Notes under the pieces: model-generated | Database searches by the model: none | The model's input: the letters and a program-made list of their open reading frames with translations, nothing else | Told to the model about the DNA's origin: nothing | Part shown: positions 1-8,085 of the stretch, piece after piece | Layout of the letters: every line of letters starts with the position of its first letter | Position numbering within the stretch: the first letter of the stretch is position 1 | Position numbers and translations under genes: made by a program | DNA from: Hydrogeniiclostridium mannosilyticum | GTDB lineage: Bacteria > Bacillota > Clostridia > Oscillospirales > Acutalibacteraceae | Reading direction: 5' to 3' | DNA length: 64,000 nucleotides | Assembly (NCBI RefSeq): GCF_003268275.1 | Contig: NZ_QLYR01000001.1 | Coordinates: forward strand, 372,001 to 436,000

Positions 1-1029
1 GGCGATTAAGCCCGGATAATCCTCATCTGCCAGTTTCAGGACTTGTGGTTCCTCCGGCGACTGTGATACCTGCACTTGACTGACGCTGATAACCGAGCTC
101 ACTTCCATCTCTGGTTTTGAGACCGGCTTATCCCCCTGTGTTCCGAGATAATAAGCGGCTCCTGCTACGCCACCGGCTACGGCAACCCCCACCACCGCCG
201 CTGTCACTTTTCCGGCTATGGTATAGAGAAGCCCTTTTTTTGCCATTCCGGCCGCAACGCTCTTTCCACCTTCCAGCACCTTCTGTGAAACGGCTGCCGT
301 GTTAGCCCCCGGAACCTGTCCGGTTCCTGCATGGGATAAAATTGGCTGGGCGGCCTGGCTTTGCGCTGCTTCCAACAACCCGTCTGCAGATAGGCTGGAC
401 TCTTCCCTGCGAAGCAGCGAAAGCAGCAACGGAAGCGCCGGGCAGCCATATAGCCTGTACCCCTTCTTTTGCAGTTCTTCGGCTTTTTTCTTTAAATTTT
501 TCCGCCCATAGCTTAAGCGGGATTTTACCGTGTTAACTGAACAATCCAAAGCCGCTGCTATTTCTTTAATGGAGATCCCCTCTATCTCGTACATCAAAAT
601 ACACACTCTCTGTTCCTCAGAAAGCGCACTGATCATTTCATGTACCAGTTGCTGGGTTTCCTGCCTGCTGTATGCTAATTCCGGCTGATAGCTTGTACGC
701 TCATCTTCAATTTTATATTCAAAGGATTCGTCTTCGGTATGAACCGCTACATCTGAAAACAATAACGGATTTTTCTGTTGCAGTTTATTTTTAGCCAAAT
801 TACCAATAATAGTTCCCAGCCAGCTTGGGAACGCTTCCGGTTTTTCCAGCTGATCTAAGCGGGCAAAAGCCTTTATATATGCCTCTTGCAGCACGTCCTG
901 CGCTTCTTGTTCATTCTTTAGGTATTTCAGCGCTAAATAATATTTATTTTTATAAGTATTTTCATATAAAAACTGAAAGCCCTCTTCCTTCCCTTTTTTA
1001 GCAAGTCCTACTGCTTGCCTATAGTCCAT
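1..1029 (-). CDS. ECF-type RNA polymerase sigma factor with C-terminal membrane extension (3' part outside window)
   Basis: Reading from ATG at 1029 gives 343 codons without a stop to the window edge, so the C-terminus is missing. Residues 15-80 look like sigma region 2 (QEAQDVLQEAYIKAFARL at about 41-58) and 132-183 like region 4 (LSEEQRVCILMYEIEGISIKEIAAALDCS...TVKSRLSYGRKNLKK split across a helix-turn-helix). Ordinary ECF factors end there. This one continues through a low-complexity linker (190-262), a hydrophobic Ala/Val/Gly segment (about 270-295) that should span the membrane, and a Ser/Gln/Glu-rich tail. I infer a membrane-tethered sigma factor that may be controlled by its own C-terminus or by proteolysis rather than by a separate anti-sigma factor. 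The start has AAAGGGGAAGAG in front. An ECF-like promoter lies at 1190-1215. Sigma identity is secure; the tethering mechanism is inference. Confidence 0.85.
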   Translation of the reverse strand, partial: MDYRQAVGLAKKGKEEGFQFLYENTYKNKYYLALKYLKNEQEAQDVLQEAYIKAFARLDQLEKPEAFPSWLGTIIGNLAKNKLQQKNPLLFSDVAVHTEDESFEYKIEDERTSYQPELAYSRQETQQLVHEMISALSEEQRVCILMYEIEGISIKEIAAALDCSVNTVKSRLSYGRKNLKKKAEELQKKGYRLYGCPALPLLLSLLRREESSLSADGLLEAAQSQAAQPILSHAGTGQVPGANTAAVSQKVLEGGKSVAAGMAKKGLLYTIAGKVTAAVVGVAVAGGVAGAAYYLGTQGDKPVSKPEMEVSSVISVSQVQVSQSPEEPQVLKLADEDYPGLIA

Positions 1030-1167
1030 TTTCTCTTCCCCTTTCCCAATCCTTTTTTAATGCGCCTAAATATTTTTTCTTTTTGCCGCTGGTTCTCCGT
1101 ATATTCATCTATTTCCCTCTTAAACAAACGTACAAACCATTGCGTAGCACTGCTTTTTTTCGTTCAT
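1008..1167 (-). pseudogene. Small ORF (about 52 aa) upstream of the sigma gene, disrupted at a run of seven A
   Basis: ATG at 1167 has an excellent ribosome binding site (GGGAGGTG). The frame reads only 15 residues before a stop at 1120-1122 because of a seven-A run at 1152-1160. With six A the frame would stay open for about 52 residues, giving a basic amphipathic peptide (KREIDEYTENQRQKEKIF and RRIKKGLGKGKRKW in its second half) that ends at 1008, inside the sigma factor start. This looks like a real coupled small gene whose frame is broken by one base. It could be a sequencing or assembly error, a phase-variable homopolymer, a transcriptional slippage site, or a decayed gene. No known family recognised. 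Confidence 0.45.
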
Positions 1168-1189
1168 CTCACCTCCCTTGCATAACTAT

Positions 1190-1215
1190 GACAGGCGAGC
1201 TTCGAAAAAGGTTTT
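1190..1215 (-). promoter_or_regulatory. Putative ECF-type (autogenous) promoter
   Basis: On the minus strand AAAACC followed 16 bases later by TGTC (then ATA) resembles the ECF consensus of AAC in the -35 and CGTC in the -10 region. It lies about 20 bases upstream of the GGGAGGTG ribosome binding site of the small ORF and sigma gene, so the sigma factor may transcribe its own operon. Inference from motif and position only. Confidence 0.45.
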
Positions 1216-1363
1216 ATATTTTATAAATTTATTTTTTAGACATTTTTCATCTCTCTAAAACAAAATTTACACCGTATTATATCAAATCTTAGAAGCAAAA
1301 GGAACACGCTCATTCCAGCGAATTTATTTTTCTTACACTTTACCGCCTTTTTTTAACAGAATC

Positions 1364-1392
1364 TTGAGATATCAGGCCAGGTATGTTATACT
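1364..1392 (+). promoter_or_regulatory. Sigma-A promoter of the SGNH/DUF4358 lipoprotein operon
   Basis: TTGAGA at 1364 and TATACT at 1387 with a 17-base spacer. Transcription would start near 1399, giving a leader of about 34 bases with AAGGAG at 1413-1418. Confidence 0.75.
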
Positions 1393-1432
1393 AGAGGTCG
1401 AAAAACACAGATAAGGAGCGAACATTTATCAT

Positions 1433-2314
1433 ATGAAAAAATCTCGATTTGCTGCCGTCGCTGCCATTATGGCAGTTATGCTGTTTTGTACGGCTTGCTC
1501 AAGCACACCCGAAGCCTCTTCTGTTACAGAAACGCCTTCCAGTACGGCTAGCTCCGCAAGCGCTGCGCCCGAATCTACAAGCCCGGCTTCCTCTGAGGCC
1601 GGCTCCGATGTTTCCTCTGAGGCCGCAGAACCCAGCGAATCCCCTGTCGAGACACCGCCCGGAACCCTTGTCGAGAGTACCCGTGTTGAAGACAGTTACT
1701 TTGATGATGCCGTCTTTATTGGTGATTCCGTCAGCTTGAAGCTCAACCGCTATGCCTCTGAGCAGCGCAAGTCCAACGCTAACTTTATGGGCAAGGCACA
1801 GTTCCTCACCGCGGGCAGTATGGGCAGTGGAAATGCCCTGCAGCCGGTTTCCGACGAGTCCATTCATCCCATGTATAACGGCGAAAAATTGTCCTTGGCG
1901 GATTCGGTGGCCAAAAGCGGCGCCAAAAAGGTCTATATTATGCTCGGGATGAACGACTTGGCGCCTTACGGCGTAGACGGCGCTGTGGAAAATATGCAAA
2001 AGCTCATCACTACCATCCTGGAGAAAACGCCGGATGCTAAAATCTACATTCAAAGCGCCACCCCGCTTGTAAAGGCTAAGAATATTTCTACTCATAAACT
2101 GAACAATACCAATATGGCCGCTTACAACGAAAAGCTGGCGGCATTGTGTGCAGAGCAGGGTTATTACTTTGTCGATGTTGCAAGCGTTGTTTCTGACAGC
2201 GAGGGTAATCTAATTCAAAGCTATTGCAGCGACCCGGACAATATGGGGATCCACTTTACCGACGAGGGTTGTCAGGTTTGGGTAGATTACCTGTACACGC
2301 ATACCGCTCAATAA
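1433..2314 (+). CDS. SGNH/GDSL-type hydrolase lipoprotein
   Basis: The N-terminus is a lipoprotein signal (basic MKKSR, hydrophobic stretch, cysteine 22 in a CTAC lipobox), so the protein should be anchored on the outer face of the membrane. Residues 23-80 are a Ser/Ala/Pro/Glu-rich wall-spanning linker. The SGNH fold starts with FIGDSVSL (catalytic Ser in GDS, about residue 98), has a GMND block (about 173) and ends with DNMGIHFTDEGC, which supplies the Asp-x-x-His pair. Such hydrolases add or remove acyl groups on cell-wall polymers or glycans. The next gene is a DUF4358 lipoprotein; in other Firmicutes these two often accompany an MBOAT acyltransferase, which is absent from this window. 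Substrate unknown. Confidence 0.85.
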   Translation: MKKSRFAAVAAIMAVMLFCTACSSTPEASSVTETPSSTASSASAAPESTSPASSEAGSDVSSEAAEPSESPVETPPGTLVESTRVEDSYFDDAVFIGDSVSLKLNRYASEQRKSNANFMGKAQFLTAGSMGSGNALQPVSDESIHPMYNGEKLSLADSVAKSGAKKVYIMLGMNDLAPYGVDGAVENMQKLITTILEKTPDAKIYIQSATPLVKAKNISTHKLNNTNMAAYNEKLAALCAEQGYYFVDVASVVSDSEGNLIQSYCSDPDNMGIHFTDEGCQVWVDYLYTHTAQ

Positions 2315-2342
2315 CCCTCATTCAGAAAGGAGCACGATTGCA

Positions 2343-2807
2343 ATGGCAAAAAAACTTCTCTGTTTATGTATGACCCTACTGGTAATGCTTGGCGTAACCG
2401 CCTGTTCCTCCTCGCAGAAAACGGCAGACCTCCCGAAGGTAATGGAGGATATGAAAGCCATTATGGAGAACAAGGATATGATGGACTTGGATGAAAGCGA
2501 CCTGATGTCCTATTATGGGATTGAAGCCTCCCAGGTGAAGCAGTTCGCCGTTTATATCGATTCCACCGGAATCAAGGGCGACGAAATTATCCTGATTGAG
2601 GGCATTGATGCGGATGCCGCGAAATCCATCAAGGAAAAAATTGATGCCCGTTACCAGGAAAAAGAAAACACCATGAAGACCTATCAGCCGGAGGAATACG
2701 CTGTTTTAAAGAAGAGCAAGGTGGAACAAAACGGCAATTATATCAGCCTTATTGTTTCACCTCAGGGTGATGATTTAAAGGAAATTTATAACAAGGCATT
2801 TCAATAA
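2343..2807 (+). CDS. DUF4358 lipoprotein
   Basis: A 154-residue protein with a lipoprotein signal peptide (cysteine 21 in VTAC) and the small alpha/beta domain of DUF4358 proteins: an acidic helix, a YYGI segment, FAVYID and a closing NGNYISLIVSP strand. It starts 28 bases after the SGNH gene with AAAGGAG in front, and a strong terminator follows, so the two form a two-gene operon. The biochemical role of DUF4358 is not known; the pairing suggests a part in envelope polymer modification. Confidence 0.8.
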   Translation: MAKKLLCLCMTLLVMLGVTACSSSQKTADLPKVMEDMKAIMENKDMMDLDESDLMSYYGIEASQVKQFAVYIDSTGIKGDEIILIEGIDADAAKSIKEKIDARYQEKENTMKTYQPEEYAVLKKSKVEQNGNYISLIVSPQGDDLKEIYNKAFQ

Positions 2808-2810
2808 AAG

Positions 2811-2849
2811 CACCCCCTTGAAGCTGATTTGCTTCAAGGGGGTGTTTGT
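2811..2849 (+). terminator. Rho-independent terminator of the lipoprotein operon
   Basis: A perfect 14-bp stem (CACCCCCTTGAAGC and its complement) with a 6-base loop, followed by TTTGTT. Confidence 0.9.
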
Positions 2850-2957
2850 TATAAAGAAACTCTGTTCCAATAATAATAAGTTCTCCCAATATGCCTTGCC
2901 TGCCGGTAAATTCAATTTCTCTCAGCAAACACCTCGCAACCCCCACCTGATAAATCA

Positions 2958-2998
2958 ACCCCCGGCCTGCTTCAGCAGGCCGGGGGTCTCTTTTCCTT
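2958..2998. terminator. Bidirectional terminator hairpin
   Basis: A perfect 13-bp GC-rich stem (ACCCCCGGCCTGC) with a TTCA loop. The plus side is followed by CTCTTTTCCTTTT, the minus side by a weaker TTGATTTA. It lies between convergent transcription units and probably stops the minus-strand CD1247-type gene as well as read-through from the left. Confidence 0.7.
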
Positions 2999-3110
2999 TT
3001 CATTTATCAAGGGCTTACTTCTGCGTGCAGCCTAAAAGGCCTCTTAGGACAGCTTCATCTCAAACAAGGCACGTCCTCCAAATCAGCACGGCTTAGCAAG
3101 CAGAGCTGGT

Positions 3111-3545
3111 TTAGTCCTTGTCCTGGCAATCTTCACAGCCGCAGCCGCAATCGCACTCATCGTCGTCCAGGTCAAACTCCAGCAGCTTCCCGCAATTCGG
3201 GCACTCGATCTGGCCATCGCAGATGATATCCTCAGAAAGGCAAATCGTCTCATTACAATTTGGACAAGTCACTTCATAATAGCACTCTTCTTCGTCATCG
3301 TCATCCTCGTCGTCAAGAGCCTCGTCGCCATAAAAATCATCTTCCAGCAACCCCAGGTCCTCATCGACCTCATCCAGCTGATCCCTGGTTTCATTGAGCG
3401 CCTCTTCTGTTCTGGCCATTGATTTCGCCATGTCGTCAAGCAGATCGATCACAGCATTCAGCACCTTAACTTCCTTTTTGGAGCCGTCCAACTCCAAGCC
3501 CTCTGCAAGGCCGCGAATATAAGACACTTTTTCCAAATTAGACAT
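3111..3545 (-). CDS. CD1247-type protein: helical N-terminus, acidic middle and zinc ribbon
   Basis: The 144-residue protein has an N-terminal helical domain (SYIRGLAEGLELDGSKKEVK, residues 8-27) typical of the CD1247 family found beside efp in Clostridia. A coiled-coil/acidic stretch (45-88) and a four-cysteine zinc ribbon (C94-x2-C97 and C115-x2-C118) follow. The C-terminus adds a dense cysteine cluster (CDCGCGCEDC, 131-140) that may bind a second metal. It is the last gene of the yqeG-aroQ-M24-efp run, 59 bases after efp, with AAGGGGGTAAG before the ATG. Function unknown; the context suggests a link to translation. Confidence 0.75.
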   Translation of the reverse strand: MSNLEKVSYIRGLAEGLELDGSKKEVKVLNAVIDLLDDMAKSMARTEEALNETRDQLDEVDEDLGLLEDDFYGDEALDDEDDDDEEECYYEVTCPNCNETICLSEDIICDGQIECPNCGKLLEFDLDDDECDCGCGCEDCQDKD

Positions 3546-3604
3546 CCGTCTTACCCCCTTTTCTTTTCAGCATCATCCATAATGGATTGACTATTGTTTA
3601 AAGC

Positions 3605-4162
3605 TTACGCCCGCTCCATATACTCGCCCGTGCGGGTGTCTATGCGGATCATCTCGCCCTCATTGATGAACAGCGGGACCTTAATTTCAGCTCCTGTTTC
3701 CAAAACAGCCGGCTTGGTCACGTTGGTGGCCGTGTCGCCTCTGACGCCGGGATCTGTCTTTGTAACCTCAAGCTCAACAAAATTCGGCGGCTCCACCCCG
3801 AAAACATTGCCCTTATAGGACAGAACCTTGCACTCCATATTTTCCTTTACAAACTTGAAGTTGTCGCCCAGAACGCTTTGGTTGATCGGAATCTGCTCAA
3901 ACGTCTCATTATCCATAAAATAGTAGAGATCGCCATCGCTGTACAGATACTGCATATCGCGGCGGTCAATAAAAGCCGTAGGATACTTGTCGTTGGGGTT
4001 AAATGTCTTTTCCGTTACAGCCCCTGTGATGACGTTTCTGATCTTTGTACGGACAAAGGCCGCGCCTTTTCCTGGCTTTACATGCTGAAATTCGATGATA
4101 GAAACAACATTTCCATCCATTTCAAATGTAACACCATTTCTAAAATCTCCTGCAGATATCAT
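3605..4162 (-). CDS. efp: Translation elongation factor P
   Basis: At 185 residues this is full length. It has the three beta-barrel domains of EF-P: KOW-like N-terminal domain (1-65), central OB domain and C-terminal OB domain (129-185, ending in [15 protein letters not shown]). EF-P binds between the P and E sites and rescues ribosomes stalled on polyproline. The tip loop reads KPGKGAAF, with the lysine at position 32 that is modified in many bacteria. GGAGG lies before the ATG. The proline-rich CPBP protein at 8616-10256 would be an obvious client. Confidence 0.97.
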   Translation of the reverse strand: MISAGDFRNGVTFEMDGNVVSIIEFQHVKPGKGAAFVRTKIRNVITGAVTEKTFNPNDKYPTAFIDRRDMQYLYSDGDLYYFMDNETFEQIPINQSVLGDNFKFVKENMECKVLSYKGNVFGVEPPNFVELEVTKTDPGVRGDTATNVTKPAVLETGAEIKVPLFINEGEMIRIDTRTGEYMERA

Positions 4163-4265
4163 ATTGCATCCTCCAATAATTTTCCTATTCTATATCTAGT
4201 GTATTATATTTCAGGCCATATTTCAAGCAGATTTTGTAAATCCATGAAAATACAATAAGCCTTTC

Positions 4266-5354
4266 CTATAAAATGATCAGATCTTTTAGGGAATGCGTCA
4301 AATTTTCGCAGCCGTCCTGCGTAACTACAATCATGTCCTCAATTCTCAGGCCGAATTTTCCCTTTAAATAGATGCCCGGTTCCACTGTGACCACCATGCC
4401 CGGGCGTGTAATGGTTTCATCACTTGCGGAAAAACGAGGCCGCTCGTGAATATCAACCCCAACGCCGTGGCCGGTGGCATGCTCAAAGGCCCCCTTATAT
4501 TCAGCCTCTAAGATATTTCGTGCGGCGCGGTCCACCTGGCTGCAGGGAATCCCCGGCTTTATAGCCTCCAGCGCGGCAAGCTGAGCCTTCAAAACCATGT
4601 CGTAGGCATGCTTCTGCTCTGCGCTGGCTTCCCCTACCGCCACCGTACGCGTCATGTCGGAGCGGTAGCCATTGAGCAGTACGCCGGTGTCCATCGTCAC
4701 AAAATCGCCCCGGCTTATGGTACGGCCGGAAGGAACGCCATGGCACAGCGATCCGTTTTCACCGGCGACGACAATAAGGTCAAACGCCACGCCGTCCGCG
4801 CCCTGCCGCCTCATATAAAATTCCAGCTCCAGTGCGATTTCGCGCTCGGTTACGCCGGGCCGTATTTTACCCAGGATATAGGTGAAGGCCGCATCTGTAA
4901 TTTTTTGCGCCGCTTTGATCTTTTCGAGCTCTTCCGGCGTCTTAATGGAACGCATCTCTGCAAGAATCCGGTCCGCCGTATCATCCTCAATTGCCGCCGC
5001 GCCTACACCGGCAAAAAGCTCTTCGTATAAACGGGCCTGGCTTAAAAAAAGCCTTTCGTTTTCCAGTAAAACACCCCGTGCCCTGTGTTGTTTCAACAAT
5101 GCCTGAAGGCTTTCTCCCATCTTTTTAATACAGACAACCTTACACGGAGCGGGAATGACACGCTCTGCCGCTTCGGCATAACGGAAATCCGTCAAAAAAT
5201 AGCAGGCGTCTCGGAATACCAAAACCGCACTTGACGTTGAAGAGAAGCCTGTCAGGTAAAAACGGTTGCTTTCAGAAGTAATCAGCGCCGCATCAACCTG
5301 ACGTCCGGCAGCCTCCTGCGGTAAAAGGGACATAAACCGTTCAATTGTAGTCAT
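4266..5354 (-). CDS. M24 family Xaa-Pro aminopeptidase/dipeptidase
   Basis: A 362-residue metallopeptidase: a creatinase-like N-terminal domain (1-130) and a pita-bread catalytic domain. All five dinuclear metal ligands are in place: D222 (FVTMDTG), D233 (GYRSDMTRT), H296 (GHGVGVDIHE), E325 (TVEPGIY) and E339 (LRIEDM). The enzyme removes residues next to proline from peptides in the cytoplasm. I take the ATG at 5354 because AAAGGGGAGA sits just upstream; a longer frame from 5378 has no such site. It lies between aroQ and efp, a common clostridial arrangement. Whether it acts as aminopeptidase P or a dipeptidase cannot be told from sequence. Confidence 0.93.
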   Translation of the reverse strand: MTTIERFMSLLPQEAAGRQVDAALITSESNRFYLTGFSSTSSAVLVFRDACYFLTDFRYAEAAERVIPAPCKVVCIKKMGESLQALLKQHRARGVLLENERLFLSQARLYEELFAGVGAAAIEDDTADRILAEMRSIKTPEELEKIKAAQKITDAAFTYILGKIRPGVTEREIALELEFYMRRQGADGVAFDLIVVAGENGSLCHGVPSGRTISRGDFVTMDTGVLLNGYRSDMTRTVAVGEASAEQKHAYDMVLKAQLAALEAIKPGIPCSQVDRAARNILEAEYKGAFEHATGHGVGVDIHERPRFSASDETITRPGMVVTVEPGIYLKGKFGLRIEDMIVVTQDGCENLTHSLKDLIIL

Positions 5355-5396
5355 AAAATCTCCCCTTTGCATCACCATAATCTGTGAATCTGCTTT

Positions 5397-5840
5397 CTAC
5401 TGCTCGAGCAGGCTTTTCAGAGCTTCCAGGCCCAGAAAATAGCTGACCTTGCCAAAGCCGGAGATCTGCCCCTTACACACGGGGGCAATCACCGAAACTT
5501 TACGAAATTCCTCCCTAGCGTGAATGTTGCTCATATGCGTTTCAACAACAGGAACCGGCACGCCCGCTATAGCGTCCCGCAAGGCATAGCTGTAATGCGT
5601 CAGCGCCCCCGCATTGAGTAGGATGCCTGCGTACTTGGCCCTTGCCTCATGCACCTTATCAATCAGGTCCCCCTCATGGTTGCTTTGAAAAACATCGCAG
5701 GAAAAGCCCAGCTCCTTGGCTCTTTCTGTCACCTGCCCGTAAATATCATCTGCGTTCTCGCTGCCATAGATTCCCTTCTCACGTACGCCGACCAAATTTA
5801 AATTGGGGCCCAACAAAAATAAAATCCTGTTATTTTCCAT
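5397..5840 (-). CDS. aroQ: Type II 3-dehydroquinate dehydratase
   Basis: This 147-residue protein matches the small dodecameric type II enzyme that converts 3-dehydroquinate to 3-dehydroshikimate in the shikimate pathway. Signatures are GPNLNLVG (11-18), the flexible-loop tyrosine Y25 in GIYG, QSNHEG (52-57), N76-AGALTHYS and the catalytic histidine H102 in [14 protein letters not shown]. The loop carries NAG where most homologues have NPG. Its start overlaps the end of yqeG by 11 bases, so the two are translationally coupled. Confidence 0.96.
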   Translation of the reverse strand: MENNRILFLLGPNLNLVGVREKGIYGSENADDIYGQVTERAKELGFSCDVFQSNHEGDLIDKVHEARAKYAGILLNAGALTHYSYALRDAIAGVPVPVVETHMSNIHAREEFRKVSVIAPVCKGQISGFGKVSYFLGLEALKSLLEQ

Positions 5841-6348
5841 TTAGCTTTTCCTTACCTCCCAATACTCCATAACCAATTTTTTTACGAATAGAAACCTCCA
5901 GCCTTCTCCTGAAGCCAAAACGGGCCTCCATGGACTCCGGCGTCACCAAAAAAGAGCGCAGCCCTATTAAATTTGCCCCCAAAATATCGGTAAAGAGCTG
6001 GTCCCCTACCATCGCTGTTTCGCTCCTTTTGGTCCCTAAGCGGTGAACCGCGCGCAAAAGGCCTACCGGCAGCGGTTTTAAAGATAGAGAGATAAACGGC
6101 AACCCTAATTTTTTTGCAAAGGGTTCAACGCGTTCTTTAAAATTATTGGAAGCAATCAGCATAGCGCAACCCGATGCTTTCATGGACGCCAACCATGTTT
6201 CAACGCCCGGAAACAGCACCTGTTCCCCATGGCCGGAAAGCGTATCATCCGCATCTAAAATCAAAGCCTTTATTCCCATTGCATGGAGCTGCTCTGCTTT
6301 AATATCCGTTATTTTATGAACTGATACCGTCGGCCATAAAAGCGGCAT
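5830..6348 (-). CDS. yqeG: YqeG family HAD IIIA-type phosphatase
   Basis: A 172-residue HAD phosphatase. Motif I is LDADDTL (31-37, nucleophile D32 and acid D34), motif II is ASNN, and motif III is [14 protein letters not shown]. The family includes plant/bacterial phosphatidylglycerophosphate phosphatase-like enzymes, but the bacterial substrate is uncertain. The start at 6348 has GGAGG eight bases upstream. A frame from 6372 is less likely because it begins inside the T-tract of the rpsU terminator. First gene of the yqeG-aroQ-M24-efp-CD1247 run. Confidence 0.9.
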   Translation of the reverse strand: MPLLWPTVSVHKITDIKAEQLHAMGIKALILDADDTLSGHGEQVLFPGVETWLASMKASGCAMLIASNNFKERVEPFAKKLGLPFISLSLKPLPVGLLRAVHRLGTKRSETAMVGDQLFTDILGANLIGLRSFLVTPESMEARFGFRRRLEVSIRKKIGYGVLGGKEKLNGK

Positions 6349-6372
6349 GAGCGCCCCTCCATTTCTCTTCAT

Positions 6373-6400
6373 ACAAAAAAGCGGGCGCCTGGCCCGCTTT
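6373..6400 (-). terminator. Terminator after rpsU
   Basis: On the minus strand AAAGCGGGC, a 5-base loop and GCCCGCTTT are followed by TTTG. It separates rpsU from yqeG. Confidence 0.8.
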
Positions 6401-6428
6401 CCCTGTCAATGATTCTTTTGTGCAAGCC

Positions 6429-6605
6429 TTACTTAAACTTACGCTTACGGGCTGCTTCAGACTTCTTCTTGCGCCGGACAGAAGGCTTTTCATAAGCTTC
6501 TCTCTTTCGAACCTCGGCAATTACTCCCGATCTAGCACATTGCTTTTTAAAGCGCCTTAAAGCACTGTCCAAAGACTCATTGTCTTTAATTCTAATTTCA
6601 GCCAT
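6429..6605 (-). CDS. rpsU: 30S ribosomal protein S21
   Basis: A 58-residue gene: it begins [20 protein letters not shown], contains [20 protein letters not shown] and ends in RKFK, the standard short basic S21 found in Firmicutes. S21 sits near the 3' end of 16S rRNA and helps initiation. GGGAGGG precedes the ATG. It has its own consensus promoter (6666-6694) and terminator (6373-6400). Confidence 0.97.
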   Translation of the reverse strand: MAEIRIKDNESLDSALRRFKKQCARSGVIAEVRKREAYEKPSVRRKKKSEAARKRKFK

Positions 6606-6665
6606 TTATTTCCCTCCCATCCGCCAAAAGGCAGGGGTAACAGTAAATAGTATTACATAAGAATA

Positions 6666-6694
6666 ATTATACATACTCTTAGTGATTCTGTCAA
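6666..6694 (-). promoter_or_regulatory. Consensus sigma-A promoter of rpsU
   Basis: TTGACA and TATAAT with a 17-base spacer, a perfect match to consensus. Confidence 0.88.
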
Positions 6695-6773
6695 GGACTC
6701 TGATGTGAATAAATTTTAAACACGCGAAATATCTGTGCCCAAAACCTATTTGCCCCGGCAAGCCGCCGCCCTT

Positions 6774-7235
6774 TTAAAAGAAATACACCATTGCATCTTT
6801 CCATTGCTGGAAACCGTATTCCTGATAAAGCGGTTTTCCCTGCGCGGTAGGCTTGAGCAGTACCCGCTCAACGCCGCTGCCTTCCGCCTCTTCCATCAGC
6901 AGTTTCACTATTTTGCCGGCAATGCCGTTTTTTCGATATGCCGGCAGCGTATACATATTGCTCACGTAAGCCGTTTTACCGGTAAGACAAAACTCAGTCG
7001 GCGGCAAATCAAAATAACAAATACCGCCCATTGCAACGACTACACCGTCCGCCTCTGCAATATAGGAAGAAAAGGTTTGACCTTTTAGGCCCGAAAGAAG
7101 GTACTCCTTCGTCTGCTGATAAAGAGCGCTCTGCAGCGCTTCCGACAGGCCGTTATCCGCCGAAAGCATATCGACACGCAGCCGGGACAGAACCTCGACA
7201 TCCCCCGCCCCTGCTTTTCTATACTTGATTTTCAA
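6774..7235 (-). CDS. GNAT family N-acetyltransferase
   Basis: About 153 residues with the GNAT fold. The acetyl-CoA binding motif A is LPAYRKNGIAGKIVKLL and the end reads YQEYGFQQWKDAMVYFF, where the YxxxGF block is typical. The enzyme transfers an acyl group from CoA to an amine; the acceptor is unknown. I take the TTG at 7235 as start because AGGAGGGA lies 10 bases upstream; the longer ATG frame to 7295 has no site and would pass through that ribosome binding site. Confidence 0.88.
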   Translation of the reverse strand: MKIKYRKAGAGDVEVLSRLRVDMLSADNGLSEALQSALYQQTKEYLLSGLKGQTFSSYIAEADGVVVAMGGICYFDLPPTEFCLTGKTAYVSNMYTLPAYRKNGIAGKIVKLLMEEAEGSGVERVLLKPTAQGKPLYQEYGFQQWKDAMVYFF

Positions 7236-7377
7236 CGCTGCCGTCCCTCCTGAGCTACCTGTTCCACTATAACATATTTTAAAGGGGAAAAACAAGCCGG
7301 AATTTGTATTCTTAAATTTTGCAAACCGCCCGGGAAAGAGCGCCTCCCCGGCACAGGCCGGTAAATACTACCCGCCG

Positions 7378-8028
7378 CTACAATCCTCCGAACACGTAGG
7401 GAAAAAGAGCGGACAAAACCGGCGCGAACAGAACCCCTCCCAGCACAGCGTATAAGAATTGCTTCGGTTCCCGGTACAGTACTGCGCTTGAGGCAAAAAG
7501 AAGAAACAGTTCGGGAAACTCCCGCAGATCCACATACCACATTCCGAGCGAAAATGCCTGTGTTATAAAGAAGCCTATTATAATTGCAGAAATGAATGCC
7601 GGAAACCACCCGGAGCCCCGCGCATACCAAATCAACCAAGCCAACGCCGATGCCGCCGCGGCTATGATAATCCACACCGTGGCATACCGCCGTGGAAAAA
7701 AGCCAAAGAGCACGGTGGTGTACCAATAATACCCCAGCAGCATCCCGGCGAAGAAGCCCGACACATTTAGGCTGGCCCGCAGCGGACCGGCGCTGAAAAC
7801 GGCAAGCAGCAGCGCGATAAACGCCCATGCACCCAGTCTTGAAAGGAATTGGCCCGTCTGCGCCAGCAGCAAGCTCTTTAAACTGCCATCGTGTGGAATG
7901 GTATCCAGCCATTTTGCCAAAAGCCCCAGCACCAGTCCCAACAAAAACACCCCTGCGGTGCGCAATAGCTGATAAAGCCTCGGGGCAGGAGCCTTCGGGG
8001 TTCGAAAGCGATTGAGCGCCTGAGGCAT
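7378..8028 (-). CDS. Multi-pass membrane protein, possibly DUF6518 family
   Basis: A 216-residue protein with six or seven hydrophobic segments, starting with TAGVFLLGLVLGLLAKWLD and ending with LGGVLFAPVLSALFPYVFGG. A short basic N-terminus faces the cytoplasm. Residues KWLDT near the first helix and the overall pattern recall DUF6518 proteins, for which no function is known. GGAGGTGA stands just before the ATG. It follows tadA by 57 bases on the same strand. No enzymatic motif is visible. Confidence 0.6.
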   Translation of the reverse strand: MPQALNRFRTPKAPAPRLYQLLRTAGVFLLGLVLGLLAKWLDTIPHDGSLKSLLLAQTGQFLSRLGAWAFIALLLAVFSAGPLRASLNVSGFFAGMLLGYYWYTTVLFGFFPRRYATVWIIIAAAASALAWLIWYARGSGWFPAFISAIIIGFFITQAFSLGMWYVDLREFPELFLLFASSAVLYREPKQFLYAVLGGVLFAPVLSALFPYVFGGL

Positions 8029-8085
8029 GGAATCACCTCCATTTTTAGGGAAAGCCCCGCATAAGCAAAATAAAGCTTGCCGCTC

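Noticed and set aside
1499-2095. 198-codon minus-strand frame inside the SGNH lipoprotein gene
   Set aside because: It is a Gly/Arg-rich mirror of the Ser/Ala/Pro-rich linker and catalytic region and has no credible ribosome binding site.
7232-7912. 226-codon alternative frame inside the membrane protein gene at 7378-8028
   Set aside because: It is the same DNA in another frame, rich in Arg and Cys, while the annotated frame gives clear membrane helices and has GGAGGTGA before its ATG.
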